Position numbers and translations under genes: made by a program. DNA of 64,000 bases from contig NZ_PKQQ01000011.1 in NCBI RefSeq assembly GCF_002893095.1, positions 1-64,000 of the forward strand, in the 5' to 3' direction. A model generated the notes under the pieces. It was not told the origin of the DNA, did not search any database, and saw only the letters and a program-made list of their open reading frames with translations. This DNA is from Stenotrophomonas sp. VV52 (GTDB lineage: Bacteria > Pseudomonadota > Gammaproteobacteria > Xanthomonadales > Xanthomonadaceae). Shown piece by piece: positions 27,981 to 35,465 of this stretch. Numbering within the stretch: the first letter of the stretch is position 1; every line of letters begins with the position of its first letter.

Positions 27981-30056
27981 ATGACGCAACACAATCATCA
28001 TCATCAAGATCATCAGGCGCACGGCGAGCAACCGCCGCATCCCCGCACGGGTGCTGAAGGTGACGTCCATGCCGGGCACGACAAGCATGCCGGCCACAGC
28101 GTGGCGAGCTTCCGCGACAAGTTCTGGCTCACGCTGCTGCTGACCATCCCCACTCTGATCTGGAGCGGGATGATCCAGCATTGGTTCGACTACACCGCAC
28201 CACAGTTCCCGGGGTCGGCGTACATCCCGGCGGTGTTCGGCACGATCGTGTACTTCTACGGCGGCTCGCCGTTCCTCCGCGGCGGATACCACGAGCTGAG
28301 AAATCGCCTGCCGGGCATGATGACGCTGATCTCGCTTGCGATCACCGTCGCCTTCCTTTACAGCGCGTTGGTCACGCTCGGCGTTGTCGAGGGCTTGGAC
28401 CTGTGGTGGGAGCTGGCGACGCTGGTGGCGATCATGTTGCTCGGCCACTGGATCGAGATGCGTTCGATCAACCAGGCACAGGGCGCTCTCAAGGAACTCG
28501 CGAAGCTGCTGCCTGATATGGCGGTGCGGTTGGATGAGGCCGGTACCGCGAAGGAAGTCCCTGTCGCGGAACTGAAGCGCGGCGACCTGCTGCTCATCAG
28601 GCCCGGCGCGAGCATTCCCGCCGACGGCGTCGTGAAGGAAGGGACCAGCGCCGTCAACGAAGCGATGATCACCGGCGAGTCCAAGCCGATGGACAAGTCG
28701 ACGGGCGACCGGGTGATCGCCGGCACCGTCAACGGACAGGGCTCGTTGCGTGTCGAGGTGACGGGAACCGGCGACGAGACCGCGCTCGCGGGTATCATGC
28801 GGCTCGTCGAGCAGGCCCAGACGTCGCGCTCGCGCGCCCAGGCCCTGGCGGACCGGGCGGCGTTCTACCTCACGATCATCGCCATCGTCTCCGCCGCGGT
28901 TACCGCCATTGTCTGGCCACTCCTCGGTCGACCGTGGAGCTTCACGATCGAGCGCGTAGTGACCGTGCTCGTGATCGCCTGTCCCCATGCGCTGGGTTTG
29001 GCCATCCCGCTGGTGACCGCCATCTCGACCACGATTGGCGCACGGAACGGCCTGCTCGTGCGCGATCGACGCGGCCTGGAAGAGGCCCGTTTGCTGAACA
29101 CGGTCGTGTTCGACAAGACAGGCACGCTCACGCTCGGTTCGCACCGCGTCGTGAAGACCACTGCCGCCGATGGACTCACCGACGACGAGGTGCTTCGCGT
29201 GGCCGCGTCGGTCCAGCGCGACGCTGAACATCCGATCGCGCAGGCGCTGATGACCAGCGCCAAGGAACATGGCATCGACGTTCCGATGTCGCAGGACTTC
29301 GAGTCCATGCCGGGACGCGGCGTGCGCGCAGTCGTCGAGGAGCGCTCGCTTCACGTTGGCGGGCCGGGTCTGTTGAGAATGCTCGCGGTCGAACCGCCGG
29401 AGACGCTTCGGCGGGCTGCCGAATCAGCGGCAGCCGATGGTCAATCTGCAACCTACCTGGTGGAAGGCGACCGGGTGCTCGCCGTATTTGCGATCGCGGA
29501 TGCCATCCGTCCCGAATCGTTCGACGCGGTCAAGCGGCTGCACGACGAAGGACTGGAGGTTGTCCTGCTGACGGGTGATTCCACGGCGGTCGCAAACGCG
29601 GTCGCGAAGGAACTCAACATCGACACCGTCTTCGCCGAGGTATTGCCCGAGGACAAGGTGGCAAAGATCGAGGAGCTGCAGGCCCAGGGCAAGCGCGTCG
29701 CGATGGTGGGTGACGGTGTCAATGACGCTCCGGCGCTGCTCACGTCCGACGTCGGCATCGCCATCGGCACAGGGACGGACGTCGCGGTCGAGGCCGGCGA
29801 CGTCGTACTCGTGCGCAGCGACCCGCGCGACGTGCCAGCGATCATCGAATTGAGCAAGGCCACCTATCGCAAGATGATCCAGAACCTGTGGTGGGCCGCC
29901 GGCTACAACATCGTCGCCATCCCTCTCGCCGCTGGCGTTCTCGCCGCATGGGGGATCCTGCTGCAACCTGCGCTTGGGGCAGTGCTCATGTCGCTGAGCA
30001 CCGTCGTTGTGGCAATCAATGCGCAGTTGTTGCGCCGGGCGGTGCGGTCCCCATGA
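27981..30056 (+). CDS. P1B-3-type copper ATPase (CopB type, CPH motif)
   Basis: A 691-residue metal ATPase. The N-terminus is a His-rich tail (residues 4-39, QHNHHHQDHQAHGE onward) and there is no HMA domain, as in CopB-type (P1B-3) pumps. Core motifs: TGES (231-234), CPH (334-336, VIACPHALGLAIP), DKTGT (378-382), a DAEHPIAQ nucleotide-binding motif and GDGVNDAP. P1B-3 members transport Cu(II) or Cu(I)/Ag(I). A 63-base gap separates it from the UbiB-like gene and contains CACTGAT/ATCAGTG half-sites 24 bases apart. Acetate kinase follows after 19 bases. Confidence 0.93.
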   Translation: MTQHNHHHQDHQAHGEQPPHPRTGAEGDVHAGHDKHAGHSVASFRDKFWLTLLLTIPTLIWSGMIQHWFDYTAPQFPGSAYIPAVFGTIVYFYGGSPFLRGGYHELRNRLPGMMTLISLAITVAFLYSALVTLGVVEGLDLWWELATLVAIMLLGHWIEMRSINQAQGALKELAKLLPDMAVRLDEAGTAKEVPVAELKRGDLLLIRPGASIPADGVVKEGTSAVNEAMITGESKPMDKSTGDRVIAGTVNGQGSLRVEVTGTGDETALAGIMRLVEQAQTSRSRAQALADRAAFYLTIIAIVSAAVTAIVWPLLGRPWSFTIERVVTVLVIACPHALGLAIPLVTAISTTIGARNGLLVRDRRGLEEARLLNTVVFDKTGTLTLGSHRVVKTTAADGLTDDEVLRVAASVQRDAEHPIAQALMTSAKEHGIDVPMSQDFESMPGRGVRAVVEERSLHVGGPGLLRMLAVEPPETLRRAAESAAADGQSATYLVEGDRVLAVFAIADAIRPESFDAVKRLHDEGLEVVLLTGDSTAVANAVAKELNIDTVFAEVLPEDKVAKIEELQAQGKRVAMVGDGVNDAPALLTSDVGIAIGTGTDVAVEAGDVVLVRSDPRDVPAIIELSKATYRKMIQNLWWAAGYNIVAIPLAAGVLAAWGILLQPALGAVLMSLSTVVVAINAQLLRRAVRSP

Positions 30057-30075
30057 ACATGATTCGGGGACACCT

Positions 30076-31179
30076 GTGACCACGCGCCGGCTTCTTGCAC
30101 TCAACGTTGGCTCGTCCACCCTCAAGGGCGCGTCCTATCTGTTCAACACTGAGGGACACGGCGCGCAGTCTCGTCTGCTCGAGCGCTCCCGGGCCGAAAT
30201 TCCAGTCGGCGTGGATGCGCAGGAGCGCCTTGCCACCCTGCTCGAGGCATTGTCGGAGCCGTGGCCCAGCCCCGACGTGGTGGTGCACCGAATCGTACAT
30301 GGCGGTGACCTGCACGACGCCCGCGAGCTCGACGAAACCGTGCTCGCGAAACTGGATGCATTGGTGCCGTTCGCACCCTTGCACCAGCCGGTAGCCCTCG
30401 CTTTCGCGCGTGCCGCGCGCATGCGTTGGCCGCACGCGCGCCAAGGCGTGGCCTTCGACACCGACTTCCACGCGTCGCTCGCGCCCTGGAGCCGGCGCTT
30501 GCCTGTCCCTGAAGCATGGGATGCGCTGGGCATCCGCCGCTACGGTTTCCATGGACTCGCCTTTGCCTCCGCGCTCCGCATAGTGGCCAGCCACGACGCT
30601 GGAATCCTGAAGGGCCGCGCTGTCTTCGCGCATCTGGGGGGTGGCTGCAGCGTCTGCGCCGTCGAGGGCGGCCGCAGCCGCGACACCACCATGGCGCTCA
30701 CTCCGCTGGGTGGAATCCCGAGCCCTACCCGCTCCGGAGATCTCGATCCCGGCGCGTTGCTGTATCTGCTGAGGCATGAACGCCTGGATGCGCAGGCGCT
30801 TGAAAACGGCCTGTACCGCAGTGCAGGCCTTGCCGGAATCGCCGGCCATGGCGACATGCGCGTGTTGCTGACGGATCCCGGCCCGCAGGCCCAGCTTGCC
30901 GTGGAGCTCTTTGCAGTCCGGATTGCGCAGTCCATCGCGGCCATGGCCACGGCAATTGGCGGTCTCGACCATGTCGTCTTTTCCGGCGGCATCGGCCATC
31001 GCGCGCCGGTTTTGCGGGCTCGCATCGTCGCGCGACTGGCCTGGCTCGGCCTGGCGCTGGCACCTGACGTCAACGATGCTGGAGCCACGCGGATCGACCG
31101 CGGGGGCGGGCCGAGCATATGGAACGTCGCGATCGATGAGGAGCGCGAACTGGCTGAATCGGCACTCGCCTGGCTGTAG
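30076..31179 (+). CDS. ackA: Acetate kinase family protein
   Basis: A 367-residue acetate/propionate kinase, shorter than the usual ~400. Motifs: LALNVGSSTLKG at the N-terminus, HRIVHGG, RRYGFHGLAF, HLGGGCSVCAVEGG and TPLGGIPSPTRSGDLDPG, all in family order, so catalysis is likely. It starts at GTG 30076 with GGGGA upstream; upstream in-frame codons lie inside the ATPase gene. It would convert acetyl phosphate from the phosphoketolase to acetate and ATP. Confidence 0.9.
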   Translation: MTTRRLLALNVGSSTLKGASYLFNTEGHGAQSRLLERSRAEIPVGVDAQERLATLLEALSEPWPSPDVVVHRIVHGGDLHDARELDETVLAKLDALVPFAPLHQPVALAFARAARMRWPHARQGVAFDTDFHASLAPWSRRLPVPEAWDALGIRRYGFHGLAFASALRIVASHDAGILKGRAVFAHLGGGCSVCAVEGGRSRDTTMALTPLGGIPSPTRSGDLDPGALLYLLRHERLDAQALENGLYRSAGLAGIAGHGDMRVLLTDPGPQAQLAVELFAVRIAQSIAAMATAIGGLDHVVFSGGIGHRAPVLRARIVARLAWLGLALAPDVNDAGATRIDRGGGPSIWNVAIDEERELAESALAWL

Positions 31180-31215
31180 CCACGACACGCCCCAAGGGTC
31201 GGCTCCGGTGGGGAA

Positions 31216-32517
31216 TCACTCCTCGATCCGTGACGACGTGAGCACCGCTGCGAATCCACCACCGGGGGTGCGCATGTTCGTGGTCTGGCCCTGGTACAGC
31301 CTGGCCGCGAACAACAGGACACCCGCCTCGGACGCGAAGCAGCGCACATCCGCCTTGAGGGACTGGCCCCCATGCACGATCCGCATGCTCGGTGGCGCGA
31401 AGGCCTGTGCGATGTAGGTCGCCGACGCCATAGACGCCCAAGTCCGCCGGGTCAACTTGTCGCCCCGATAACTCCCACGGCTGCCAAACCCTGCTGCAGG
31501 CTTGAAGAAATATCCGTTGCGCACTGCCCACAACGCATCCCGGTTCGCGGGCACGAGTTCGACCGTGGGCGGGATCACCTGGCCCAGCAGTGCCGTCGAA
31601 CCCGCATCGACCCCGAACCCGCCGAGCAGAGCCGGGTCCCCGAGCACCGCAAGGTTGCGCTTGTCGGCAAACAGCGCGTGTGCTCGGGGATGCGGCATCA
31701 GCGCGACGTCCCCTGCCAGGTAAGCCTCACGAATGTCTGCATGCGAGGCATCCTCGAGCGCGAAATCGGTCAACCGGTTGTAGACAGTGTCGATTCGACC
31801 GTGGGCATCCTCAAGCCCGTCCGAACCAAACGACAAATCCTCGGGAGCGCTGATCACGCAGTCCACGCCATGGTCCCGAAACGCGTTCGCGTACAGCACA
31901 AACTCGGGGTAAAGGAACTGCGCTCGCGGAGTGCTGTCCACGATGGCCAGGCGCGACGGCGTGCGCCCGGATTGCTGCCGAGCATCCTCCATCCAGGCCG
32001 TGACGGCCGCATCACGCGCTTGGGCCGCGTTGGTCCAGGTGGCCCATGCTGGCGGCGCGCAAGACCGCACGGCATCGAGCAACAAGGCATTGAGGAGCAG
32101 ACCGCCTGGATTGGTGTTGACCTCGATCAGCCGCGGGCCATCGACCGTCAGGTGAAAGTCCAGACCCAGGACGCCCCCCGCCGAACCCGGATCATGGGTT
32201 GCAATGTCAGGGGCCCATTGCAGGACCCGTTGGCTATATCCCGGGTTTCCTGCGACGTCGAAGACCGCCGCCGCGACTCGTCCCATGGCCTCCAACGCGG
32301 GCCGATCAACGAACAAGGCATAGGGTGAAAATAAGTGCGCGTGTACGGCGGGATCAGTCGTGAACTCCGGAAAGGCACCCCGGATCGACTCGTGCAGACG
32401 GAGGATGTCGACCACTTCGCATGCACACCGCTGGTTGAGCGGCGCGCTTTCCAGGGTGGCACAGTCGATCTCGCAGCCTGTCTGTCCAACTATTATCGGA
32501 GTCCGCGGTTCAACCAC
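31216..32517 (-). CDS. ATP-grasp-like protein of unknown function
   Basis: A 433-residue protein on the minus strand if it starts at the GTG at 32517, which overlaps the stop of the upstream GDCCVxC gene (GTGGTTGA). The frame stays open to 32628, so a longer form is possible but would overlap that gene by 119 bases. Residues about 120-140 (GLDFHLTVDGPRLIEVNTNPGG) resemble the metal-binding half of ATP-grasp enzymes. The nucleotide-binding half (FFKPAAGFGSRGSYRGDKL, then DVRCFASEAGVLLFAARLYQGQ) comes later, so the order looks circularly permuted. Substrate is unknown. Its coupling to mer-type genes suggests a role in metal or thiol chemistry (inference). Confidence 0.7.
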   Translation of the reverse strand: MVEPRTPIIVGQTGCEIDCATLESAPLNQRCACEVVDILRLHESIRGAFPEFTTDPAVHAHLFSPYALFVDRPALEAMGRVAAAVFDVAGNPGYSQRVLQWAPDIATHDPGSAGGVLGLDFHLTVDGPRLIEVNTNPGGLLLNALLLDAVRSCAPPAWATWTNAAQARDAAVTAWMEDARQQSGRTPSRLAIVDSTPRAQFLYPEFVLYANAFRDHGVDCVISAPEDLSFGSDGLEDAHGRIDTVYNRLTDFALEDASHADIREAYLAGDVALMPHPRAHALFADKRNLAVLGDPALLGGFGVDAGSTALLGQVIPPTVELVPANRDALWAVRNGYFFKPAAGFGSRGSYRGDKLTRRTWASMASATYIAQAFAPPSMRIVHGGQSLKADVRCFASEAGVLLFAARLYQGQTTNMRTPGGGFAAVLTSSRIEE

Positions 32518-32722
32518 AACAGGGATTGTTCTGTTGGATCGGTGGACATGGCACTGTTCCGAACGAGCAGAACACACAGCAGTCGCCTTGATGCGGACGC
32601 AAAACCGCTCCACAGCCCGTGCACTCATAGAAGAATTGACACGCTGTGATGGGCATTGTCTCGGTCGCCCGATGGCCGCACTCCGGGCAGGTCAAGATGC
32701 TTTCCAGCTTGACGTCACTCAC
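32510..32722 (-). CDS. GDCCVxC-domain small cysteine-rich protein
   Basis: A 70-residue protein with a zinc-ribbon pattern (CPEC at 12-15, CTGC at 34-37) followed by the conserved GDCCVFCSFG (46-55) and PCPPIQ. This is the GDCCVxC family, some members of which contain selenocysteine; here all are Cys. The start is GTG 32722, overlapping the merP stop by eight bases (GTGAGTGA); a longer frame opens at 32785 but lies inside merP. The family occurs with merT/merP, but function is not established. Confidence 0.8.
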   Translation of the reverse strand: MSDVKLESILTCPECGHRATETMPITACQFFYECTGCGAVLRPHQGDCCVFCSFGTVPCPPIQQNNPCCG

Positions 32723-33002
32723 CGCCAGTCCGCACCTTGGCCGGGAAGCCTGCTTCCGTGACTGCACGCGCGATTCCGGCTGCATCCGTCTGGCTCGATT
32801 CGAACGTCACCGTGACTGTTTCAGCCCGGGTGTCCACCTTCACATCGGCCACGCCCGGCACCTTCTCCAGCGCCTTCCTGATGGTGATGCCGCAGGCGGG
32901 ACAGGTCATGTTCTCAGCATCGAGCATCACTACGGTTGCGGGCGTCGCAAGAGCGGCACCGACCGACAGAGCAGCCACCAGGGCCAGTATCCACTTGTGC
33001 AT
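32715..33002 (-). CDS. merP: MerP periplasmic mercury-binding protein
   Basis: A 95-residue protein with a signal peptide (residues about 1-20) and one HMA domain carrying the metal motif MTCPAC (32-37, Cys34 and Cys37). MerP binds Hg(II) in the periplasm and passes it to MerT. The ATG at 33002 sits 8 bases after the merT stop. Upstream in-frame codons to 33164 fall inside merT and are not used. Confidence 0.9.
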   Translation of the reverse strand: MHKWILALVAALSVGAALATPATVVMLDAENMTCPACGITIRKALEKVPGVADVKVDTRAETVTVTFESSQTDAAGIARAVTEAGFPAKVRTGGE

Positions 33003-33010
33003 CGCGCCTC

Positions 33011-33367
33011 CTACAGAATCCAGACGATGTAATAGGGAAACAGCAGCAACAGGACGATGAGGGCTGTCGCCAACCAGAGCCAACGTCGCCTGCGTCGCAG
33101 AGCGTCCGGGGCGATGCAACTGCCATCCACACCGCACCGTGCCGCCGGTCGATACAGCATCCAAAACGCCACGGCCAAGGACAGTACGGCGGCGGCGCTG
33201 AACCAGGGCCTCAAGGGATCGAGAGCTGTCAGGGTGCCGATCCAGGCGCCACTGATGCCCAGCAGGACCAGCACCAGCGGCACGACGCAGCAGACCGATG
33301 CGCCAATGGCGGCGATGCTCGCGCCAACGATGGCTGGAACAGACGATTTGGCCGGGGTTGTTTGCAT
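33011..33367 (-). CDS. merT: MerT mercuric transport protein
   Basis: A 118-residue inner-membrane protein with three hydrophobic segments. Cysteine pairs Cys26-Cys27 (ASVCCVVP, first helix) and Cys78/Cys84 (ARCGVDGSC, cytoplasmic loop) match MerT. It moves Hg(II) into the cytoplasm. First gene of the minus-strand module, transcribed divergently from merR; the start lies just inside the shared operator region. No reductase gene follows within the window. Confidence 0.93.
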   Translation of the reverse strand: MQTTPAKSSVPAIVGASIAAIGASVCCVVPLVLVLLGISGAWIGTLTALDPLRPWFSAAAVLSLAVAFWMLYRPAARCGVDGSCIAPDALRRRRRWLWLATALIVLLLLFPYYIVWIL

Positions 33368-33373
33368 CAGAGC

Positions 33374-33405
33374 ATACTAGCCTCTGTACCTAGGTACGGA
33401 GTCAA
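33374..33405. promoter_or_regulatory. Divergent mer operator/promoter
   Basis: On the minus strand, TTGACT (33400-33405) and a -10-like CTAGTAT (33374-33380) are separated by 19-20 bases. The spacer carries the near-perfect dyad TCTGTACCTAGGTACGGA (33383-33400), with an exact 12-base palindrome GTACCTAGGTAC at 33386-33397. This closely follows the Tn21-type MerR operator, which has TCCGTAC and GTACGGA arms. It serves merT on one strand and overlaps the merR start region on the other. Confidence 0.85.
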
Positions 33406-33408
33406 GCC

Positions 33409-33834
33409 GTGCGTCCGAACACGTTTACGATCAGCCGGCTGGCGGCGGCGGCCGATGTGCACGTCGAAACCGTGCGCTACTACCAGCGGCGTAGGCTGCT
33501 GCGTCAACCCGAGCGACCCATAGGAGGCGTGCGTCGTTACGACGAAAACGATGTCAATCGGCTTCAGTTCATCCGGCGCGCTCAGATGATGGGATTCAGC
33601 CTCGACGAGATCGCTGGCCTGCTAGAGATCACAGGCGAAGGTTCTTGCGAGCAGACCCGTCAGCTGACCGAGCGAAAGCTCGTCGATGTCCGTCTACGAA
33701 TCCGCGAGCTGCGACAGCTGGAGAGGGATCTCGAACAGAAAATAGCGCGGTGCGCCCAAGTGCCGGCGGGAGAGTGCTGCCCAACCCTCGATTTTCTGGA
33801 GCGGCCAATAAAGCCAGCTGCGACAGGCAGTTAG
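33409..33834 (+). CDS. merR: MerR mercury-responsive regulator
   Basis: A 141-residue MerR. N-terminal helix-turn-helix (FTISRLAAAADVHVETVRYYQRRRLL), a long helix, and the mercury-binding cysteines Cys80 (EGSC), Cys115 (ARCAQ) and Cys123/124 (GECCP), matching Cys82/117/126 of the Tn21 protein. It starts at GTG 33409, 10 bases from the operator. Represses and, with Hg(II), activates merT. Confidence 0.92.
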   Translation: MRPNTFTISRLAAAADVHVETVRYYQRRRLLRQPERPIGGVRRYDENDVNRLQFIRRAQMMGFSLDEIAGLLEITGEGSCEQTRQLTERKLVDVRLRIRELRQLERDLEQKIARCAQVPAGECCPTLDFLERPIKPAATGS

Positions 33835-33852
33835 CTCACTTTCGGCCCGTTT

Positions 33853-34254
33853 TTACACGAATCCCTGCCGACCCTCAATAGCCACGCTTCCTTCACTGAC
33901 GGCCACTGCGCGCACGCCGATGGCCGTGCTGTTGCTAGCCAGGGCCTGCGCGGCAGCACCGACTGCGGTCGCGTTGGTGCCGTTGGCCCACGTCACCTCA
34001 TTGGGGTCCACTGCGCCGTCATTGTCCAGGTCCACCCAGGTGCCCACGGCGGTGCTGCCCTTGCCGCTGGCGCTGGCATCGGTGCCGCAGGCCAGGCTCT
34101 GGTCGCCGGTAGCGGTGCTGTCGATCGGCAGTGGCGCGCCGTTGTCATCCAGCAGCTGGCAGTTCACGCCGGCAGCGTATGCCGGCAGGGTCAGGACGGA
34201 CAGGAGCGCGGCAGTCAGCGCTTTGCGATGCAGGGTGCGGGTGGTCGGAAGCAT
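33853..34254 (-). pseudogene. Truncated YadA-like trimeric autotransporter (N-terminal remnant)
   Basis: A 133-residue frame with a signal peptide (to about TLPAYA) and hemagglutinin-type repeats of the SxAxGxxAxA pattern: GDQSLACGTDASASGKGSTAVG, ATAVGAAAQALASNSTAIG and VAVSEGSVAIE. Trimeric autotransporters normally continue for hundreds of residues with more repeats and a barrel. Here the repeat breaks off at SVAIE, runs six unrelated residues and stops. I infer that the island inserted into, or replaced, the rest of the gene near 33,865. Surface adhesion function is lost. Confidence 0.75.
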
Positions 34255-34402
34255 GGGCGGGCTCTGGGTTGGAAGACCCTAGAACGCCGCATCCGCGCCA
34301 GGAACGCATGACGCTGTCGTGACATTGACCACAAAAGTGGTGTCATCGAGGTGACAAAGGTGACATTGTTGTGAAATCGGAGCGAATACGCCTCAAGGAC
34401 CG

Positions 34403-34418
34403 ACGTGACGCGTCACGT
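34403..34418. other. 16-base perfect palindrome
   Basis: ACGTGACGCGTCACGT is an exact 16-base palindrome four bases beyond the stop of the minus-strand gene 34422-34859, between it and the autotransporter remnant. It could be an operator for the remnant's promoter or a short terminator-like hairpin; no T-tract follows. Confidence 0.4.
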
Positions 34419-34421
34419 GAA

Positions 34422-34859
34422 TCAGGCTTCGTCTTCGTCCAGCAGCTGCTCCACGTAATGTGCTGCGTGCCGCATGACCTCCTCGAAGTCGGCCCCTTCG
34501 GGGATGTTGGGCTGCAGGAATTTCCGCTCACCGATCGCCAGCAGGAACACGAACGCCGGCTTGCCCTGGGGCTGCCAGGCGGTGACCCGGTAGCTCGCGC
34601 CGCGGTAGCTTCCATCCAGCGTGGCGCTCGAAACAGGCGCGGAGGGCGGTTGCCCGCCGGGCGGTTCGTTGCCGTCACCGGTGCCCTCGCCTTCGGTCGG
34701 GCACCCGGGTTCGGTCGCGTAGCGGACCGCGCGCGTGGTGGGATACCGGCTGTAGCGACGGGACCCAAGATCGGAGATACCACACAACGCCCCCGGCTCC
34801 GGTCCGACCGACGACTCCATCGACGCATACAACGCCCGGTTCGAAGCTACCTTGGCCAT
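34422..34859 (-). CDS. Hypothetical protein
   Basis: A 145-residue soluble protein, unrecognised. The N-terminal half is Arg/Gly/Pro/Ser-rich with a disordered PTEGEGTGDGNEPPGGQPP linker. Residues about 83-145 look folded: ASYRVTAWQPQGKPAFVFLLAIGERKFLQPNIPEG and a terminal helix FEEVMRHAAHYVEQLLDEDEA. No signal peptide. A 171-base gap to the divergent gene at 35031 should hold its promoter; nothing else is evident there. Confidence 0.6.
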   Translation of the reverse strand: MAKVASNRALYASMESSVGPEPGALCGISDLGSRRYSRYPTTRAVRYATEPGCPTEGEGTGDGNEPPGGQPPSAPVSSATLDGSYRGASYRVTAWQPQGKPAFVFLLAIGERKFLQPNIPEGADFEEVMRHAAHYVEQLLDEDEA

Positions 34860-35030
34860 GTGCCCTGCCCCATACGGATCACCTGGACAAAGTCTGGGCC
34901 GGTGTGGCGCATGCGCGCATCAGTAAAGCTACCTAGTCGCACGCGATGCACGCGGGTCGTCCACGCGGGCTTAATGGGGTGCGGACAACCCTGTGCCTGA
35001 CCCGGCACATACGCCGGCAAGGGGTGAGCC

Positions 35031-35399
35031 ATGCTTCCTGCTTCGATCAGGCGTATCGCCGTTCAACTCTTCGACAACGGCGTGCTGCGCCTGATATTTG
35101 AAAACACCCGCAACATGGCGGTCTCCACGCTGATCACGGCGGCCGGGCTGGAGGTGGTGCGGGAGGGGCCGGGGGAGCTGGACCTGGTGAACCCGACGTT
35201 GGTGGGGTACGTGGTGGTGGCGATCGGAGGCTCGTTGCTGCTGCTGAACCTGCTGGATGGGCTGTGGCGGTTGAGCCGGATGAAGTCGCACCTGCTGCTG
35301 CAGATCCTGTTGTGTGCGGCGTATGCGTTCATCTTCTGGCGGGTGGTTCTGCTGGTGTTGAACTTCAAGGCGGGGGGTGGGATGGGGATGGGGAACTGA
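35031..35399 (+). CDS. Small membrane protein of unknown function
   Basis: A 122-residue protein with two strong hydrophobic segments (about 60-77 and 90-108) and an amphipathic N-terminus. The tail is KAGGGMGMGN. No family is recognised. AAGGGGTGAG precedes the ATG. Base use across 35140-35390 is locally very G-rich on the plus strand. Confidence 0.6.
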   Translation: MLPASIRRIAVQLFDNGVLRLIFENTRNMAVSTLITAAGLEVVREGPGELDLVNPTLVGYVVVAIGGSLLLLNLLDGLWRLSRMKSHLLLQILLCAAYAFIFWRVVLLVLNFKAGGGMGMGN

Positions 35400-35465
35400 C
35401 TGCGTGGAGGGCGTTGTTCCGTGGGACACGCATGGCGTGTCGCTACGCGTGTTCCGGCGGCATTT

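Noticed and set aside
34860..35030. tRNA or small RNA in the gap
   Set aside because: Only short inverted repeats such as ATGCGCGCAT; no cloverleaf or terminator.
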